A DNA stretch of 64,000 nucleotides from Sulfitobacter sp. SK011. Its GTDB lineage: Bacteria > Pseudomonadota > Alphaproteobacteria > Rhodobacterales > Rhodobacteraceae. The DNA lies in contig NZ_CP025803.1 of the NCBI RefSeq assembly GCF_003352065.1, forward strand, positions 1,612,001 through 1,676,000. The letters run 5' to 3'. Below, one piece after another: positions 27,129 through 37,508 of this stretch. The translations under genes and the position numbers were made by a program. The notes beneath the pieces were generated by a model. That model had not been told where the DNA came from. It did no database searches and saw only the letters and a list, made by a program, of their open reading frames with translations. Numbering within the stretch: the stretch's first letter is position 1; each line of letters begins with the position of its first letter.

Positions 27129-27517
27129 TGATGCGCCACATTCCGTCGCGCCAGCTTGACGATGTTGATTTGGACCAGTCCCCGCAGCCTCGTACGCGAC
27201 GCGTCAGCAATTTTCTGCCACCAAACGGGATGAGCGTCTGCATGCCTGACGTTGCGCACAATGAGAGCAAGCAGGCCTTGCAAGTCGTCATCGTCAACCA
27301 CAAGCGATCCGTTCATGTACGCTTCGCCAAGCGCCAGTTCGGGGTTCAACACCAGATGCCTGACAGTTGCCTGATCCCGCAGGCGAACCGTCACCGGTGC
27401 GCGGGACCGGTCGCCGTAGTCGCGTGTGCCTCCTTCGGGCATGATGACGCGCAGCGATCCAAACGTGATGAGACTGCGCAACAATTTGTCGAATGCACGT
27501 TGCCAAATATTGGTCAT
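27108..27517 (-). pseudogene. Cyclopropane-fatty-acyl-phospholipid synthase, 5' fragment
   Basis: About 135 residues of the N-terminal part of a CFA synthase: 'NIWQRAFDKLLRSLITFGSL', 'LRVIMPEGG', 'PELALGEAYMNGSLVVDDDD', then 'KLARRNVAHHYDLSG', which opens the methyltransferase domain. After this the frame runs into antisense of the CheR gene and stops at 27035, so the SAM-binding and catalytic parts are missing. The start at 27517 is chosen because family members begin near 'W..LFD.LLR'; a GTG at 27532 is the alternative. The intact enzyme would add methylene to membrane lipid double bonds. Confidence 0.82.
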
Positions 27518-27908
27518 CTGCCTGACCCCCACACTCTGGTTGTCATCCTCCGAGGACGCGTCACAGCAAGAACCGACGGCCCGACTGGCCGTGCGCTGGG
27601 GGAGCCGGGAAAAACGGGGTGCGCGCGCAGATCGACCAGGGGGATGATCTGTGACAGCGCGCGCGAACTGCCTGACTTTATCGAAACTGGTTTGCCCATT
27701 CCCAAAGCCTAGTGAGCCTCAGGTGCGATTGATTGATCTTCATCAATCCTCGCAGCGGCTGCGCGTCTAAAGTGCTGGGATCGGCAATCTTCAGTTGAAT
27801 CGACGCGTGCCTTGCAGCGGTTGCTGGCTTTGCGTTGCGGTGGGCTATGGCTCCGTCAACTCGTTTTTGGTCGCCTTTGCGATTCCGGCGTTGGAGGAGG
27901 CTCTTTAA
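27518..27908. other. 391-bp regulatory gap
   Basis: I see no gene in it. It separates the divergent CFA fragment and the universal stress protein gene and carries the FNR-type box at 27733-27746. The final ~100 bp before 27909 has an open frame ('VAVGYGSVNSFLVAFAIPAL') that resembles the start of a membrane protein but has no clear beginning. Confidence 0.5.
27733..27746. promoter_or_regulatory. FNR/Anr-type box (TTGAT-N4-ATCAA)
   Basis: TTGAT-cttc-ATCAA is a perfect match to the FNR/FnrL consensus, extended to 7-bp arms (GATTGAT/ATCAATC). It lies about 160 bp before the stress-protein gene at 27909. Universal stress proteins are common FNR/Anr targets, so low-oxygen activation of this operon is a reasonable inference. 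Confidence 0.7.
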
Positions 27909-28934
27909 ATGACAACAAGTTCTCGACGAAAGCCACAGTCAGGCGCAGCAAGTCCTCCTGACGGAAAAAACGGCAAGGAACGGTCGGATATTATCGTTTT
28001 CGTTGATGAGGCAACGGCTAACGGGCTCGGCGTGTGTCACTCTCAACGGGTGGCCGGTGCCCTTGGTGGCAAGGTTCTGCTGGTGCACGTACAATGCCGC
28101 CCCAACGGCGACAACGCCCCGGTCGATCCGGTCGAATGGGACATTCGCAAGCAAAAAGCCCAAAAGTGGCTTGATAAACTGATCAAGAATGCAAACGAAG
28201 ACGGCGTTCCCTGTGAAGCGCAGCTTCTTGAAGGTCATTGCCGCAGCCAAATCCAGAGTATTATGGGGCGGCATCCACGCGCCATTGCTGCCATGCTGAG
28301 ACCTCGGAGTAGCCAGGGCTGGAACCTGAGTGAACTCGCCTGGGGTGTGCTGTGTTCGTCTGGTGCGGGAGTCTTGATGATTCCCGAGAACGCGAAGGTT
28401 GACAGAAAAAAGACATATGAACGTATTCTCGTGCCGCTTGACGGATCGGTGCGCGCAGAGAGTGCGCTGCCAAAAGCGGTCCTGCTGGCGAAGGCAGAAG
28501 CCGCGGAACTGGTGCTTTGCCACGTCGCGCCGCAACCTGCTTTGTCAGCATTGGGGATGGCTGATCGTGAGGCCGAAAACCTGCATGAATTGGTGTGTGA
28601 GAAAAATGAAAAGGCCGGAAAGAATTATCTCGCCCGGATCTGCAACCGCCTTGCCCAGAACGGTCTGAATATCTCCGCGCATATTTCGAACGATGGTGAT
28701 GCAAGGCGTTCTTTGATTGATCTCATCGCCCGTGAGAAGGCGGATTTTGTCGTGATGGCGACGCATGGCGAAAGCGGTCACAAGGATGTGCCGACCGGAG
28801 ATGTGGCCAGGTATGTTCTGGAAAGGGCGGATATTCCTGTCCTTCTGGTGCGGCCCGGAAACGACCGTCAAGGCAATCACGTATTCGGCAAACTGTCGAC
28901 TGAGGGGGTCAGGCAACCGGTCGGAACTGACTGA
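27909..28934 (+). CDS. Universal stress protein with two UspA domains
   Basis: A 341-aa tandem USP: the first domain at residues ~25-155 ('RSDIIVFVDEATANGLGVCH' start, degenerate nucleotide motif) and the second at ~162-325 ('YERILVPLDGSVRAESALPK' and 'MATHGESGHKDVPTGDVARY' with G-x2-G-x9-G-like ATP-binding spacing, ending 'LLVRPGN'). The second domain probably binds ATP; the first may not. Its stop overlaps the glucan synthase start (TGATG), so the pair is translationally coupled. An FNR box lies upstream. Confidence 0.9.
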   Translation: MTTSSRRKPQSGAASPPDGKNGKERSDIIVFVDEATANGLGVCHSQRVAGALGGKVLLVHVQCRPNGDNAPVDPVEWDIRKQKAQKWLDKLIKNANEDGVPCEAQLLEGHCRSQIQSIMGRHPRAIAAMLRPRSSQGWNLSELAWGVLCSSGAGVLMIPENAKVDRKKTYERILVPLDGSVRAESALPKAVLLAKAEAAELVLCHVAPQPALSALGMADREAENLHELVCEKNEKAGKNYLARICNRLAQNGLNISAHISNDGDARRSLIDLIAREKADFVVMATHGESGHKDVPTGDVARYVLERADIPVLLVRPGNDRQGNHVFGKLSTEGVRQPVGTD

Positions 28935-31900
28935 TGAATGAAACTGTGCCATCTCAAGACAACGCGCCAACTGGTGTGGATATTTCATCGCTGAAGCATC
29001 GTGTCGCGAAGGGCAATCCCAGTTTGCTCGACAGCTATCGTGCCCTGCCTGTTCTGGGGGATTGGTTCAATGGTGTCAGGACGTTTTGTTCTGACCCACC
29101 GGTGGGGGCACAGCGCGCGGCGGAATGGATTCTCGACAACGATTACCAGATTATCCGGGCCCTACGGCAGCTGAACGAAGGATTGCCCCGGCCGTTCTAT
29201 GACAAGCTTCCGGCAATCGCGGGGCTGGATGGGCCCGGTCACCCGCGTGTCTTTGCTTTGGCGCAGGCAATGCTGGATCGGTTGGAGCCGCAAATCACGC
29301 TGCCGGGGCTGGTGAATTCTGTTGTCCGGTATCAGACGTCTGCCGAACTCACGAATGCCGAACTCTGGGCGATGCCATCCATGTTGCGGCTTGCTTGCCT
29401 TGAACGTTTCATCGACGCCGTTGGTGCACTGGATCCGGCGCTGATGCCCCCGCTGGAGTTGAGCGCGGGCAGTCACGCCGCAACAACAGACCGACCTGTT
29501 GATCGCATCTCGAGGGCGATAACGGACCTGATTGCGATCGATAGCATCAAATGGGCGGACTTCGTCGATACAGTCAGCCTGGTCGAGGCTGAGCTGAAGA
29601 AAGATCCTGCCGACGTATATCCGGATATGACCGTCGAGACCCGAAACAGATATCGCAGGGTGGTCGAAAATCTGGCCGAGCGTTGCGACAGCTCTGAGTC
29701 CGAAATTGCACGGCAGGTGGTCGCCCTGTGTAGGGATACCGACACCCAAGGCCGCAGCGCCCATGTAGGGTATTGGTTGATTGAAGATGGATTGCAAACG
29801 CTCGAAGCGGCTTTGCGATGCCGGATTCCGTTACGGCTGGCCATGCAACGCAGGATGTCACAGTACAGTGGCACGATTTATGCTGTCGGGTTGATCCTGC
29901 TGGCCGTCGCAGCGATGTGCGTTTCCGTTTTCTACCTATGGGCGCATGACGCGACCTTGGGGCAATGGATCGTGGGACTTGCGATATCCCTTCTGCCAGC
30001 GACGATCCCGAGCGTCTGGTTCGGACACTGGATCATCACGCTCCTGAGCAGCCCGGATGTCCTGCCCGAGATGGATTTCTCAAAAGCAATTCCGCAGGAT
30101 TGTGCGACTGCCATTGTTATTCCCGTCATTGTCGCTTCGCGCGAAGAGGCGCGGGCCATCATGCAAAAGATTGAAATCCTGTACCTCGCCAATCCTGATC
30201 CGGCCTTTCGCTTTGTCGTTCTGTCCGATCTGCCTGACGCCGATACCGAATGCGTTGCGGACGACGATTTGATTGAAGCTGCGCTGACGGACGGGATCGA
30301 AACGCTGAACAGTCGCTATCGGTCAGAAACAAGGCCAGCTTTTTTGCTGATGCACCGTCGTCGCAAGCATAATCCGGTCGAAGGCTGCTGGATGGCGTGG
30401 GAACGCAAGCGTGGCAAGCTTCATGAGTTCAACCGCTACGTCCTGCGCGAAGATGCTGAAGACGAAAGTGCATTTGATCTGGTGGCGGGCCCCGTGGAAA
30501 CCCTGCGCGGGGTCCGATATGCGATCACACTGGATGCAGACACCCAGATGCCGCCAGAGACCGCCGCGCGCCTTGTCGGCATTCTGGCGCATCCGCTCAA
30601 CCGAGCTGTCGTCGATCTGCAAAGCGGTAGGGTTATATCCGGGCATGCCATCCTGCAGCCCCGGATCGAGATATTGCCCAAGCTCGGCAAGGGAACGCAT
30701 TTCTCCCATCTTTACGGCGGCGACACTGCGATTGATGTCTACAGCCGCGCGGTGTCCGACGTCTATCAGGACCTCTTCGGAACCGGCATTTATGTGGGCA
30801 AGGGCATCTATGATATCGCCGCCCTGCATCGCAGCATGTCGGGGCGCATACCGGACAATCATATCCTGAGCCATGACCTGTTCGAAGGGCTGCACGGTCG
30901 CGCGGCGCTGGTCAGCAACCTGATCCTCTATGAGGATCTGCCTGCAAACTATCCTGCTTTGGCTTTGCGCCAGAACCGGTGGATCCGTGGCGACTGGCAA
31001 CTTTTGCCCTGGCTTGGCCGCAAAGTGCCCGTAGCGGGCGGGGGCAGGGATGCCACGACCTTTTCGGCTCTCGACCGCTGGAAGCTGGTTGATAACCTGC
31101 GCCGCAGTCTCATGCCCCCTGCGCTGCTGCTGTTCTTTCTGGTTGGCTGGCTGGTGCTTCCGGGCAGTGCGCTGGTCTGGACGGCTTTGGCATTGGCCGC
31201 ACCGGGCAGTTATCTTCTGGGCGAATTATTTGGCGTGGCCACAGGTGGAATCCGCAAAGGTTTCTTTGGCAGCGCCGTCCATAAGATAAGGGTCACAGGC
31301 GGACGGTGGTTCTTTCTTATTGTGTTCTTGGTCAGTGACACCCTGATCGCGCTTGATGCGATCTTCCGCACGCTCTGGCGGGTTTACGTCTCAGGCCGGA
31401 ACCGGCTGGAATGGACATCATCGGCACATGCATCAGTCCGGTTGTCACGCAACAGCATCCGCCAGGCATCATGGACGTTGATGTGGCCGTCATCTGCCTT
31501 GGCTCTCATAATTGCCGCGCATCTGGCACTATTTGATCCGCAAGGCATCTGGCCTGCCGTTCCGGTGCTGTTCCTCTGGCTGATCGCGCCCGAAATATCC
31601 GTCCTGAGTGCGCGGTCCCGCCAGTTTCGCGCGCAGTCCCTGATGGGCCCCCAGCGTGATTACCTGACCTACATTGCACGGCGTACATGGCATTTCTTTG
31701 ATACCTTCGTCGGGCCGGAAGACAACTGGCTGCCACCTGATAACTACCAATTTGGCGATACCGAAGATGTCGCGCACCGCACATCGCCCACGAACATCGG
31801 AATGTTTCTGGTTTCCGCACTTGCAGCGCGTGATCTGGGATTCGTCACGACAACCGACTTTCTGGCGCGCTGCCGCAACACCTTCGACACGCTGGAGCGC

Positions 31901-34900
31901 ATGGAACAGTTTCGCGGTCACATCCTGAACTGGTACGATACGCGGACGCTTGAACCGCTCGAGCCTCACTATGCCTCGACCGTTGACAGCGGCAATCTTG
32001 CGGTTGCCCTGATAACATTCAAGCAGGGGTGCCTTGAGTGGGTCGAAATGCCGGTCATTGACAACAGTTGTTTCGACGAACTTCGGGTGACGCTTGACCT
32101 GCTGGGCACAGCGATCCGCGAAACGCGGGAAACTGATTTGTCTGACCTCAAACAAACAGAAGCGGCGATCCGTGGTGAGATTGAATGGGCGAAGCTTTCA
32201 ACGCTTAACTGGGCGAACGTGCTGGCAGTCCTTGCCGATACCCTGTGGCTGGATCTTGAAACCCAAGCGCGGGACGTGATCGCATCTTCGCCCGATCTAT
32301 CTGAAAAGCAGATCACCGATATAACCACTTGGCTGGAACGCTTCCACCACGGGCTAACTGCCATTTCGCGAGAAATTGAAACCTTCATGCCGTGGTTGGG
32401 CGTCCTTGAGGAAGGCAAGCAGGCGGACCTGTCGGCGGCAGATGAAATTGCCAGGCTGATGTATTCTTCGCAGTCGGGTGATGAGGGGACCGCCACGCCC
32501 AAGCCCCTTATCGAGATTCTGGACACATGGCGCACCGCACACCCTGATCTGCCACGCATGACCGGGCTCTGGGTCGAGCGACTTTGGAATGCGGTGCAGG
32601 AGGGGGCGGCCCAACAGGATAAGATGCGCCAAGGCCTGTTGGACCTCGCTGCACAAGCGGACAGAATTGCCTATGGCATGGACTTCAGCTTTCTTTACGA
32701 TCCCGCCGTGCGCCTGTTTTCGATCGGCTATAACCAAAGCCTCGGTCGAATGGATGACAGCCACTACGATCTTCTGGCAACAGAAGCACGGCTGGCCAGC
32801 TTTTTCGCGATTGCCAAGCATGACGCGCCGATCGAACACTGGTTCGCCTTCAACCGTCCGACCACGCGTCTGATGGGCAAACCTTCGATTTTGTCGTGGA
32901 ACGGGTCGATCTTTGAATACCTTATGCCGCCGCTGTTTCTGCCCAGTTACCGCGATACTCTGCTCGGCGAAAGCGAACTGACGGCAATCGATTTTCAGCG
33001 CGAGTATGCCCGCGCGCGAAACGTGCCGTGGGGCATATCGGAATCCGCGTTCGGGGTCACCGATAGGCAAGGCACTTTTCAATACCGCGCATTCGGGGTC
33101 CCCGGTCTGGGCATTCGCCGCGGGCTGACTGAAGACCTCGTCATAGCACCTTATGGCACAGCCTTGGCGCTTTGCGGCTGGCCCATGGCAGCGGTCGAAA
33201 ACCTCCAGACAATGGCACAGATGGGTGCGTTGACACGATACGGGTTTATCGAGGCGCTGGATTTCACGCCTGAAAGAATAGCGCCGGGTAAAGAGTTTGT
33301 TCCGGTCACGACCTTCATGGCGCACCATCAGGGCATGGTTCAGGTGGCCATTGCCAATGCCCTTCAGGGCGACGTGATGGTGCAACGGTTTCTCAAGGAA
33401 AAATCAGTCATGGCCATGGACCTTTTGTTGCAGGAAGGCGTGCCATGGGATGCGCCGCTGGAACGTGGTCGCGCCGATGAAGTCTGGGACCACCCCGCCG
33501 ATACGCAGCCTGCGACCGAACTGGTCCCTTGGGTGCCCTCCCCGAACTTTGCGGTGCCACAGGTACATGTCTTGGGGAATGGTCGCATGTCATCGCTGAT
33601 CACGGATGGCGGCGGTGGGGGGCTGTCGCTGAAAGACGTGGCTCTGACCCGCTGGCGGGCTGATCCGACACGCAATGCCTTTGGGCAATGGATGTACCTT
33701 CAGGATGCCGACGACGGCGATCTTTGGTCACTGGGCGCTGCCCCGACCGTGCGGCAAGATGCGGAAACCAAATGTGTTTTTCACCAACACATGGTTGAAC
33801 TGCTGCGCCGCCATCGTGGAATTGTCGCGCGAATGGATGTCACGATCGCGCCAGAGGACGATGTCGAGATCCGCCGCCTGACCCTTGTCAACGAAACCGA
33901 GCACGACCGCACAATCGATGTCACAAGCTACGCCGAAGTCGTGCTGGCCCCGCCGCTGGAAGATGAACGGCATCCGGCCTTCAGCAAACTGTTTGTGCAC
34001 AGCAGCTATCTGCCTGAGGATCAGGCGCTGATCTTCACCCGACGCCCACGCCGTCCCGAAACACGCCCGCCCGTCTTGCTGCACAAGCTTGTCACAGCTG
34101 ATCCGGATATCGAGGTCACGTCATGGGAAACGGATCGTCACCGGTTCCTGGGACGCAACAGCAGCGAAAAATCGCCAGAAGGATTGCGCACCGGGTTGAG
34201 CGAAACCAGCGGCTGGACGCTGGATGCCATCATGTCCCTGCAGACGCGTGTCCGACTGAAGCCGATGGAAACGAAAGAGCTGGTGTTTCTGGCCGTCGCG
34301 GGCACGTCGATCGATGAAGCCCGCGATGTTGCCAAACACTACCCGATGAACATGATCGCCCCGGCATTTCAGGAGGCATTGACGCAAACCGCGCATAGAG
34401 TGCAGCAGCTTGGCATCGCGCCGGAACATTTACCGGAATTGCAGGTTCTGTCGTCTTTGCTGGTTCATGTCCATCCGACGCTTCGCAGCGCGCAGCCGCC
34501 GGACGCGAAAGGCTGGAACGGTCAGGCGGATCTGTGGCGGTTCGGTATTTCGGGGGATGATCCGATCCTGCTGCTTGAACTTTCAGATCCCGAAACCTCT
34601 GTGCTGCTCGACATTCTGGTGCGGGCTCACAGCCTGTGGCGCCGCTCTGGCCTGCACGTCGATCTGGTGATCCTGCGGGACGCCGCCACCAGCTATGAGG
34701 AACCGCTGCGGGAAAAGGTTTTGTCCATCATCAGCGATATGCGGTCCGAGGGTCTTTTGGGCATGCGGGGCGGTATTCATCTCTTGTCGGGCGATCAAAT
34801 ACACAAAACCTTAAAGCGCGGCATCAAAGCGACGGCCCGCGTGATAGTGATGGACGACGGCAAACCGCTCAGGGATGTGCTGGACACGATACTGGAAACG

Positions 34901-37423
34901 GATTTTGCTCCTGCGCGCTTTGATCGCAGCCCGTCACCCCGATACGACCCTGTGCCGGCCGTCATCAGGCCCGAGACGCTTTTGTTTGACAATGAGTATG
35001 GCGGCTTTGAACCCGAAATTGGCGATTATCTGATCTATCTTGCGCCGGGTATGTGCACCCCTGCGCCATGGATCAATGTGCTGGCGAATGACGACTTTGG
35101 CTGCCTTGTCAGCGAAGCGGGGTTCGGCACGACCTGGGCCGTCAACAGTGGCGAACATCGCCTGACCCCTTGGTCGAACGATCCAGTGACCGAGCGGCCC
35201 GGCGAAGTCCTGTATCTGCGCGATGAAGAAAGTGGTGAGGTCTGGACGACGACGCCACACCCCATGGGCAACGATGCCGCCTGCGAGATCAGGCATGGTG
35301 CGGGCTTTACCCGATGGCGCAAGAACAGTCATGGGCTGGAGCAGGAATTGACGTGCTTCGTCCCGGTTGACGCCGAGGTCAAGATTGTCAGGCTGTACCT
35401 TACGAACAAATCTGGTCATCCGCGCCGGATCACGGTCACGTATTACGCTGAATGGATGCTGGGTGCCATGAACAGCGTTGCGCGACCCCATGTTTCGGGC
35501 CGCTACGATCCGGATCTGAAAGCGATTGTCGCGCGCAATCTCTGGAACCCTGAATTCGCATCGCGGGCAGCTTTCCTGACAGCATCACTGGACCCGCACA
35601 GCAGGACCGGTGACCGGCATGACTTTCTTGGCCGGGATGGCGATGTCGATGGTCCCGAAGGTCTGCTGAACTGGGATCTGGGCGGCCATTTTCCGCAGGG
35701 CGGGGATGCCTGTGCGGCCTATCAGATCCATCTTGATATACCGCCCGTAGACCACGGCGAAGTTGTCTTTGCCCTGGGGGAGGTGCCCGATACCGACACG
35801 CTTGCCGATGCCGTTGCGCGGTGGAAAAAACCACACGCGGCGGACCGCGCCTTTGAGAAGGTGCAGGCAACCTGGTCGAAAAGGCTGAACGCCGTGCAAG
35901 TCAAGACCCCGGATCCGGCGTTTGATCTGATGGTCAACAAGTGGCTGCCCTATCAAAACCGGTCGTGTCGCATCATGGCCCGAGCCGGATTTTATCAGGC
36001 AGGTGGTGCTTTCGGGTTCCGTGACCAGTTGCAGGATGTTCTGGGATTGTTGCTCAGCGATCCAGCGCGCGTGCGGGAGCATATTCTGCTGGCATCAAAG
36101 TACCAGTTCGAAGAGGGCGACGTGCTGCATTGGTGGCATCCGCCCGCCGGTCGGGGCGTGCGCACACGATGTTCGGATGACTATCTTTGGTTGGTCTATG
36201 TGACGGGCCGCTATGTAGACGCGACGGGCGATACCGCAATTCTCGACGTCGAGGTGCCCTTTCTCAAGGCACCTGTGCTGAGGCCCGAAGAACACGATCG
36301 CTATGCGCTTTTCGAGGCGGGTGCTACGGGAACGCTGTATGACCATTGTGCGCGCGCGCTGGATTTGATGATGGCAACCGGGGCACACGGCCTTCCCTTG
36401 ATGGGGGGCGGTGACTGGAATGACGGTATGGACCGGATCGGCGATGAGGGGCGCGGTGAAAGCGTCTGGCTCGCGTGGTTCCAGATCGCAATTGTCGATA
36501 TTTTCTCGCCATTGGCACGTCAGGAGGGTCATTCACATGACGCCGACCGCTGGCAGGCACACGCCGACGCGTTGTCAGATGCATTGGATGACAACGCGTG
36601 GGACGGCAACTGGTATCTTCGCGCGTTTGATGACGAAGGTGCCCCTTGGGGATCGTCTGAAAACGCCGAATGCCGGGTTGATCTGATTGCACAGGCTTGG
36701 TCGGTCCTGTCCGGCCGGCCCGTAACCGACAGGATGCGGACGTCTTTGGAATCAGCCGGCAAGGAACTTGTCGATCCGCAAGCGCGGCTCGTTCGGTTGC
36801 TGAAGCCACCGTTTGACAAGACGGATCGTGATCCCGGATATATTCGCGCCTACCCACCAGGTATTCGCGAAAACGGCGGGCAATATACCCACGCTGCGGT
36901 CTGGCTCGGCACCGCCCATGCAAGGATCAAAGAGGGCGATCTTGCCTACCGGATTTTCGACATGATCAGCCCGATCCCGCGGACTGCCACTAAGACCGGG
37001 GCGGATCACTACCGCCGGGAACCCTACGTTCTGGCCGGTGACATTTCAGGTGTCGGTGATCAATGCGGACGTGGGGGATGGTCATGGTATTCAGGGGCCG
37101 CAGGGTGGGCGTGGCAACTGGGCGTGTTGGATATCCTCGGCGTGCGACCACAGGCCGGACAGCTTCGATTGGAACCATGCCTGCCCAGTTCCTGGGGGGG
37201 GGCCGAAATCAAACTTCAAAGCGCGCTTGGCCGGATCGAAATAGAAATCAAGGATCCTGACCGGATTGGTCATGGTCAAATGCGCATCGACGTCGATGAC
37301 CGCAGCAATGACGAAGCGACCGTCAACTACCCCGGCGCGGGCAAAATCAGACGGGTCGTCTTGGTGCTTGAAGCGCAGGGACCGGAAACCGAAATCGAGG
37401 ATGGCACCATATTGCCGGATTAA
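28934..37423 (+). CDS. ndvB: Cyclic beta-1,2-glucan synthase (NdvB/ChvB type)
   Basis: A 2829-aa inner-membrane enzyme, the usual length for NdvB/ChvB. Order: an N-terminal region; membrane helices near ~305-365; the GT84 glycosyltransferase (D534-A-D536 in 'ITLDADTQMPPE', Q680-x-R-W in 'RQNRWIRGDW'); more helices ~735-900; the glycoamylase-like domain ('EDNWLPPDNYQ', 'TSPTNIGMFLVSALAARDLG', later 'ESAFGVTDRQG', 'MAHHQGMVQVAIANAL'); and a C-terminal GH94 phosphorylase domain ('GFRDQLQDVLGLL', 'HWWHPPAGRGVRTRCSDDY', catalytic Asp in 'GGGDWNDGMDRIG' near 2494-2497). Family members start, extend, cyclise and trim periplasmic glucans that serve in osmotic adaptation and host interaction. Coupling to a stress protein under an FNR box suggests stress control. 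Confidence 0.93.
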   Translation: MNETVPSQDNAPTGVDISSLKHRVAKGNPSLLDSYRALPVLGDWFNGVRTFCSDPPVGAQRAAEWILDNDYQIIRALRQLNEGLPRPFYDKLPAIAGLDGPGHPRVFALAQAMLDRLEPQITLPGLVNSVVRYQTSAELTNAELWAMPSMLRLACLERFIDAVGALDPALMPPLELSAGSHAATTDRPVDRISRAITDLIAIDSIKWADFVDTVSLVEAELKKDPADVYPDMTVETRNRYRRVVENLAERCDSSESEIARQVVALCRDTDTQGRSAHVGYWLIEDGLQTLEAALRCRIPLRLAMQRRMSQYSGTIYAVGLILLAVAAMCVSVFYLWAHDATLGQWIVGLAISLLPATIPSVWFGHWIITLLSSPDVLPEMDFSKAIPQDCATAIVIPVIVASREEARAIMQKIEILYLANPDPAFRFVVLSDLPDADTECVADDDLIEAALTDGIETLNSRYRSETRPAFLLMHRRRKHNPVEGCWMAWERKRGKLHEFNRYVLREDAEDESAFDLVAGPVETLRGVRYAITLDADTQMPPETAARLVGILAHPLNRAVVDLQSGRVISGHAILQPRIEILPKLGKGTHFSHLYGGDTAIDVYSRAVSDVYQDLFGTGIYVGKGIYDIAALHRSMSGRIPDNHILSHDLFEGLHGRAALVSNLILYEDLPANYPALALRQNRWIRGDWQLLPWLGRKVPVAGGGRDATTFSALDRWKLVDNLRRSLMPPALLLFFLVGWLVLPGSALVWTALALAAPGSYLLGELFGVATGGIRKGFFGSAVHKIRVTGGRWFFLIVFLVSDTLIALDAIFRTLWRVYVSGRNRLEWTSSAHASVRLSRNSIRQASWTLMWPSSALALIIAAHLALFDPQGIWPAVPVLFLWLIAPEISVLSARSRQFRAQSLMGPQRDYLTYIARRTWHFFDTFVGPEDNWLPPDNYQFGDTEDVAHRTSPTNIGMFLVSALAARDLGFVTTTDFLARCRNTFDTLERMEQFRGHILNWYDTRTLEPLEPHYASTVDSGNLAVALITFKQGCLEWVEMPVIDNSCFDELRVTLDLLGTAIRETRETDLSDLKQTEAAIRGEIEWAKLSTLNWANVLAVLADTLWLDLETQARDVIASSPDLSEKQITDITTWLERFHHGLTAISREIETFMPWLGVLEEGKQADLSAADEIARLMYSSQSGDEGTATPKPLIEILDTWRTAHPDLPRMTGLWVERLWNAVQEGAAQQDKMRQGLLDLAAQADRIAYGMDFSFLYDPAVRLFSIGYNQSLGRMDDSHYDLLATEARLASFFAIAKHDAPIEHWFAFNRPTTRLMGKPSILSWNGSIFEYLMPPLFLPSYRDTLLGESELTAIDFQREYARARNVPWGISESAFGVTDRQGTFQYRAFGVPGLGIRRGLTEDLVIAPYGTALALCGWPMAAVENLQTMAQMGALTRYGFIEALDFTPERIAPGKEFVPVTTFMAHHQGMVQVAIANALQGDVMVQRFLKEKSVMAMDLLLQEGVPWDAPLERGRADEVWDHPADTQPATELVPWVPSPNFAVPQVHVLGNGRMSSLITDGGGGGLSLKDVALTRWRADPTRNAFGQWMYLQDADDGDLWSLGAAPTVRQDAETKCVFHQHMVELLRRHRGIVARMDVTIAPEDDVEIRRLTLVNETEHDRTIDVTSYAEVVLAPPLEDERHPAFSKLFVHSSYLPEDQALIFTRRPRRPETRPPVLLHKLVTADPDIEVTSWETDRHRFLGRNSSEKSPEGLRTGLSETSGWTLDAIMSLQTRVRLKPMETKELVFLAVAGTSIDEARDVAKHYPMNMIAPAFQEALTQTAHRVQQLGIAPEHLPELQVLSSLLVHVHPTLRSAQPPDAKGWNGQADLWRFGISGDDPILLLELSDPETSVLLDILVRAHSLWRRSGLHVDLVILRDAATSYEEPLREKVLSIISDMRSEGLLGMRGGIHLLSGDQIHKTLKRGIKATARVIVMDDGKPLRDVLDTILETDFAPARFDRSPSPRYDPVPAVIRPETLLFDNEYGGFEPEIGDYLIYLAPGMCTPAPWINVLANDDFGCLVSEAGFGTTWAVNSGEHRLTPWSNDPVTERPGEVLYLRDEESGEVWTTTPHPMGNDAACEIRHGAGFTRWRKNSHGLEQELTCFVPVDAEVKIVRLYLTNKSGHPRRITVTYYAEWMLGAMNSVARPHVSGRYDPDLKAIVARNLWNPEFASRAAFLTASLDPHSRTGDRHDFLGRDGDVDGPEGLLNWDLGGHFPQGGDACAAYQIHLDIPPVDHGEVVFALGEVPDTDTLADAVARWKKPHAADRAFEKVQATWSKRLNAVQVKTPDPAFDLMVNKWLPYQNRSCRIMARAGFYQAGGAFGFRDQLQDVLGLLLSDPARVREHILLASKYQFEEGDVLHWWHPPAGRGVRTRCSDDYLWLVYVTGRYVDATGDTAILDVEVPFLKAPVLRPEEHDRYALFEAGATGTLYDHCARALDLMMATGAHGLPLMGGGDWNDGMDRIGDEGRGESVWLAWFQIAIVDIFSPLARQEGHSHDADRWQAHADALSDALDDNAWDGNWYLRAFDDEGAPWGSSENAECRVDLIAQAWSVLSGRPVTDRMRTSLESAGKELVDPQARLVRLLKPPFDKTDRDPGYIRAYPPGIRENGGQYTHAAVWLGTAHARIKEGDLAYRIFDMISPIPRTATKTGADHYRREPYVLAGDISGVGDQCGRGGWSWYSGAAGWAWQLGVLDILGVRPQAGQLRLEPCLPSSWGGAEIKLQSALGRIEIEIKDPDRIGHGQMRIDVDDRSNDEATVNYPGAGKIRRVVLVLEAQGPETEIEDGTILPD

Positions 37424-37508
37424 GATTCGGGTGCGGGATTCGGACAGATATTCCATCAACGCTACTACCGCCGGAGGAGTGGAGCGAAACTAACCTTAGA
37501 TCAACGGG

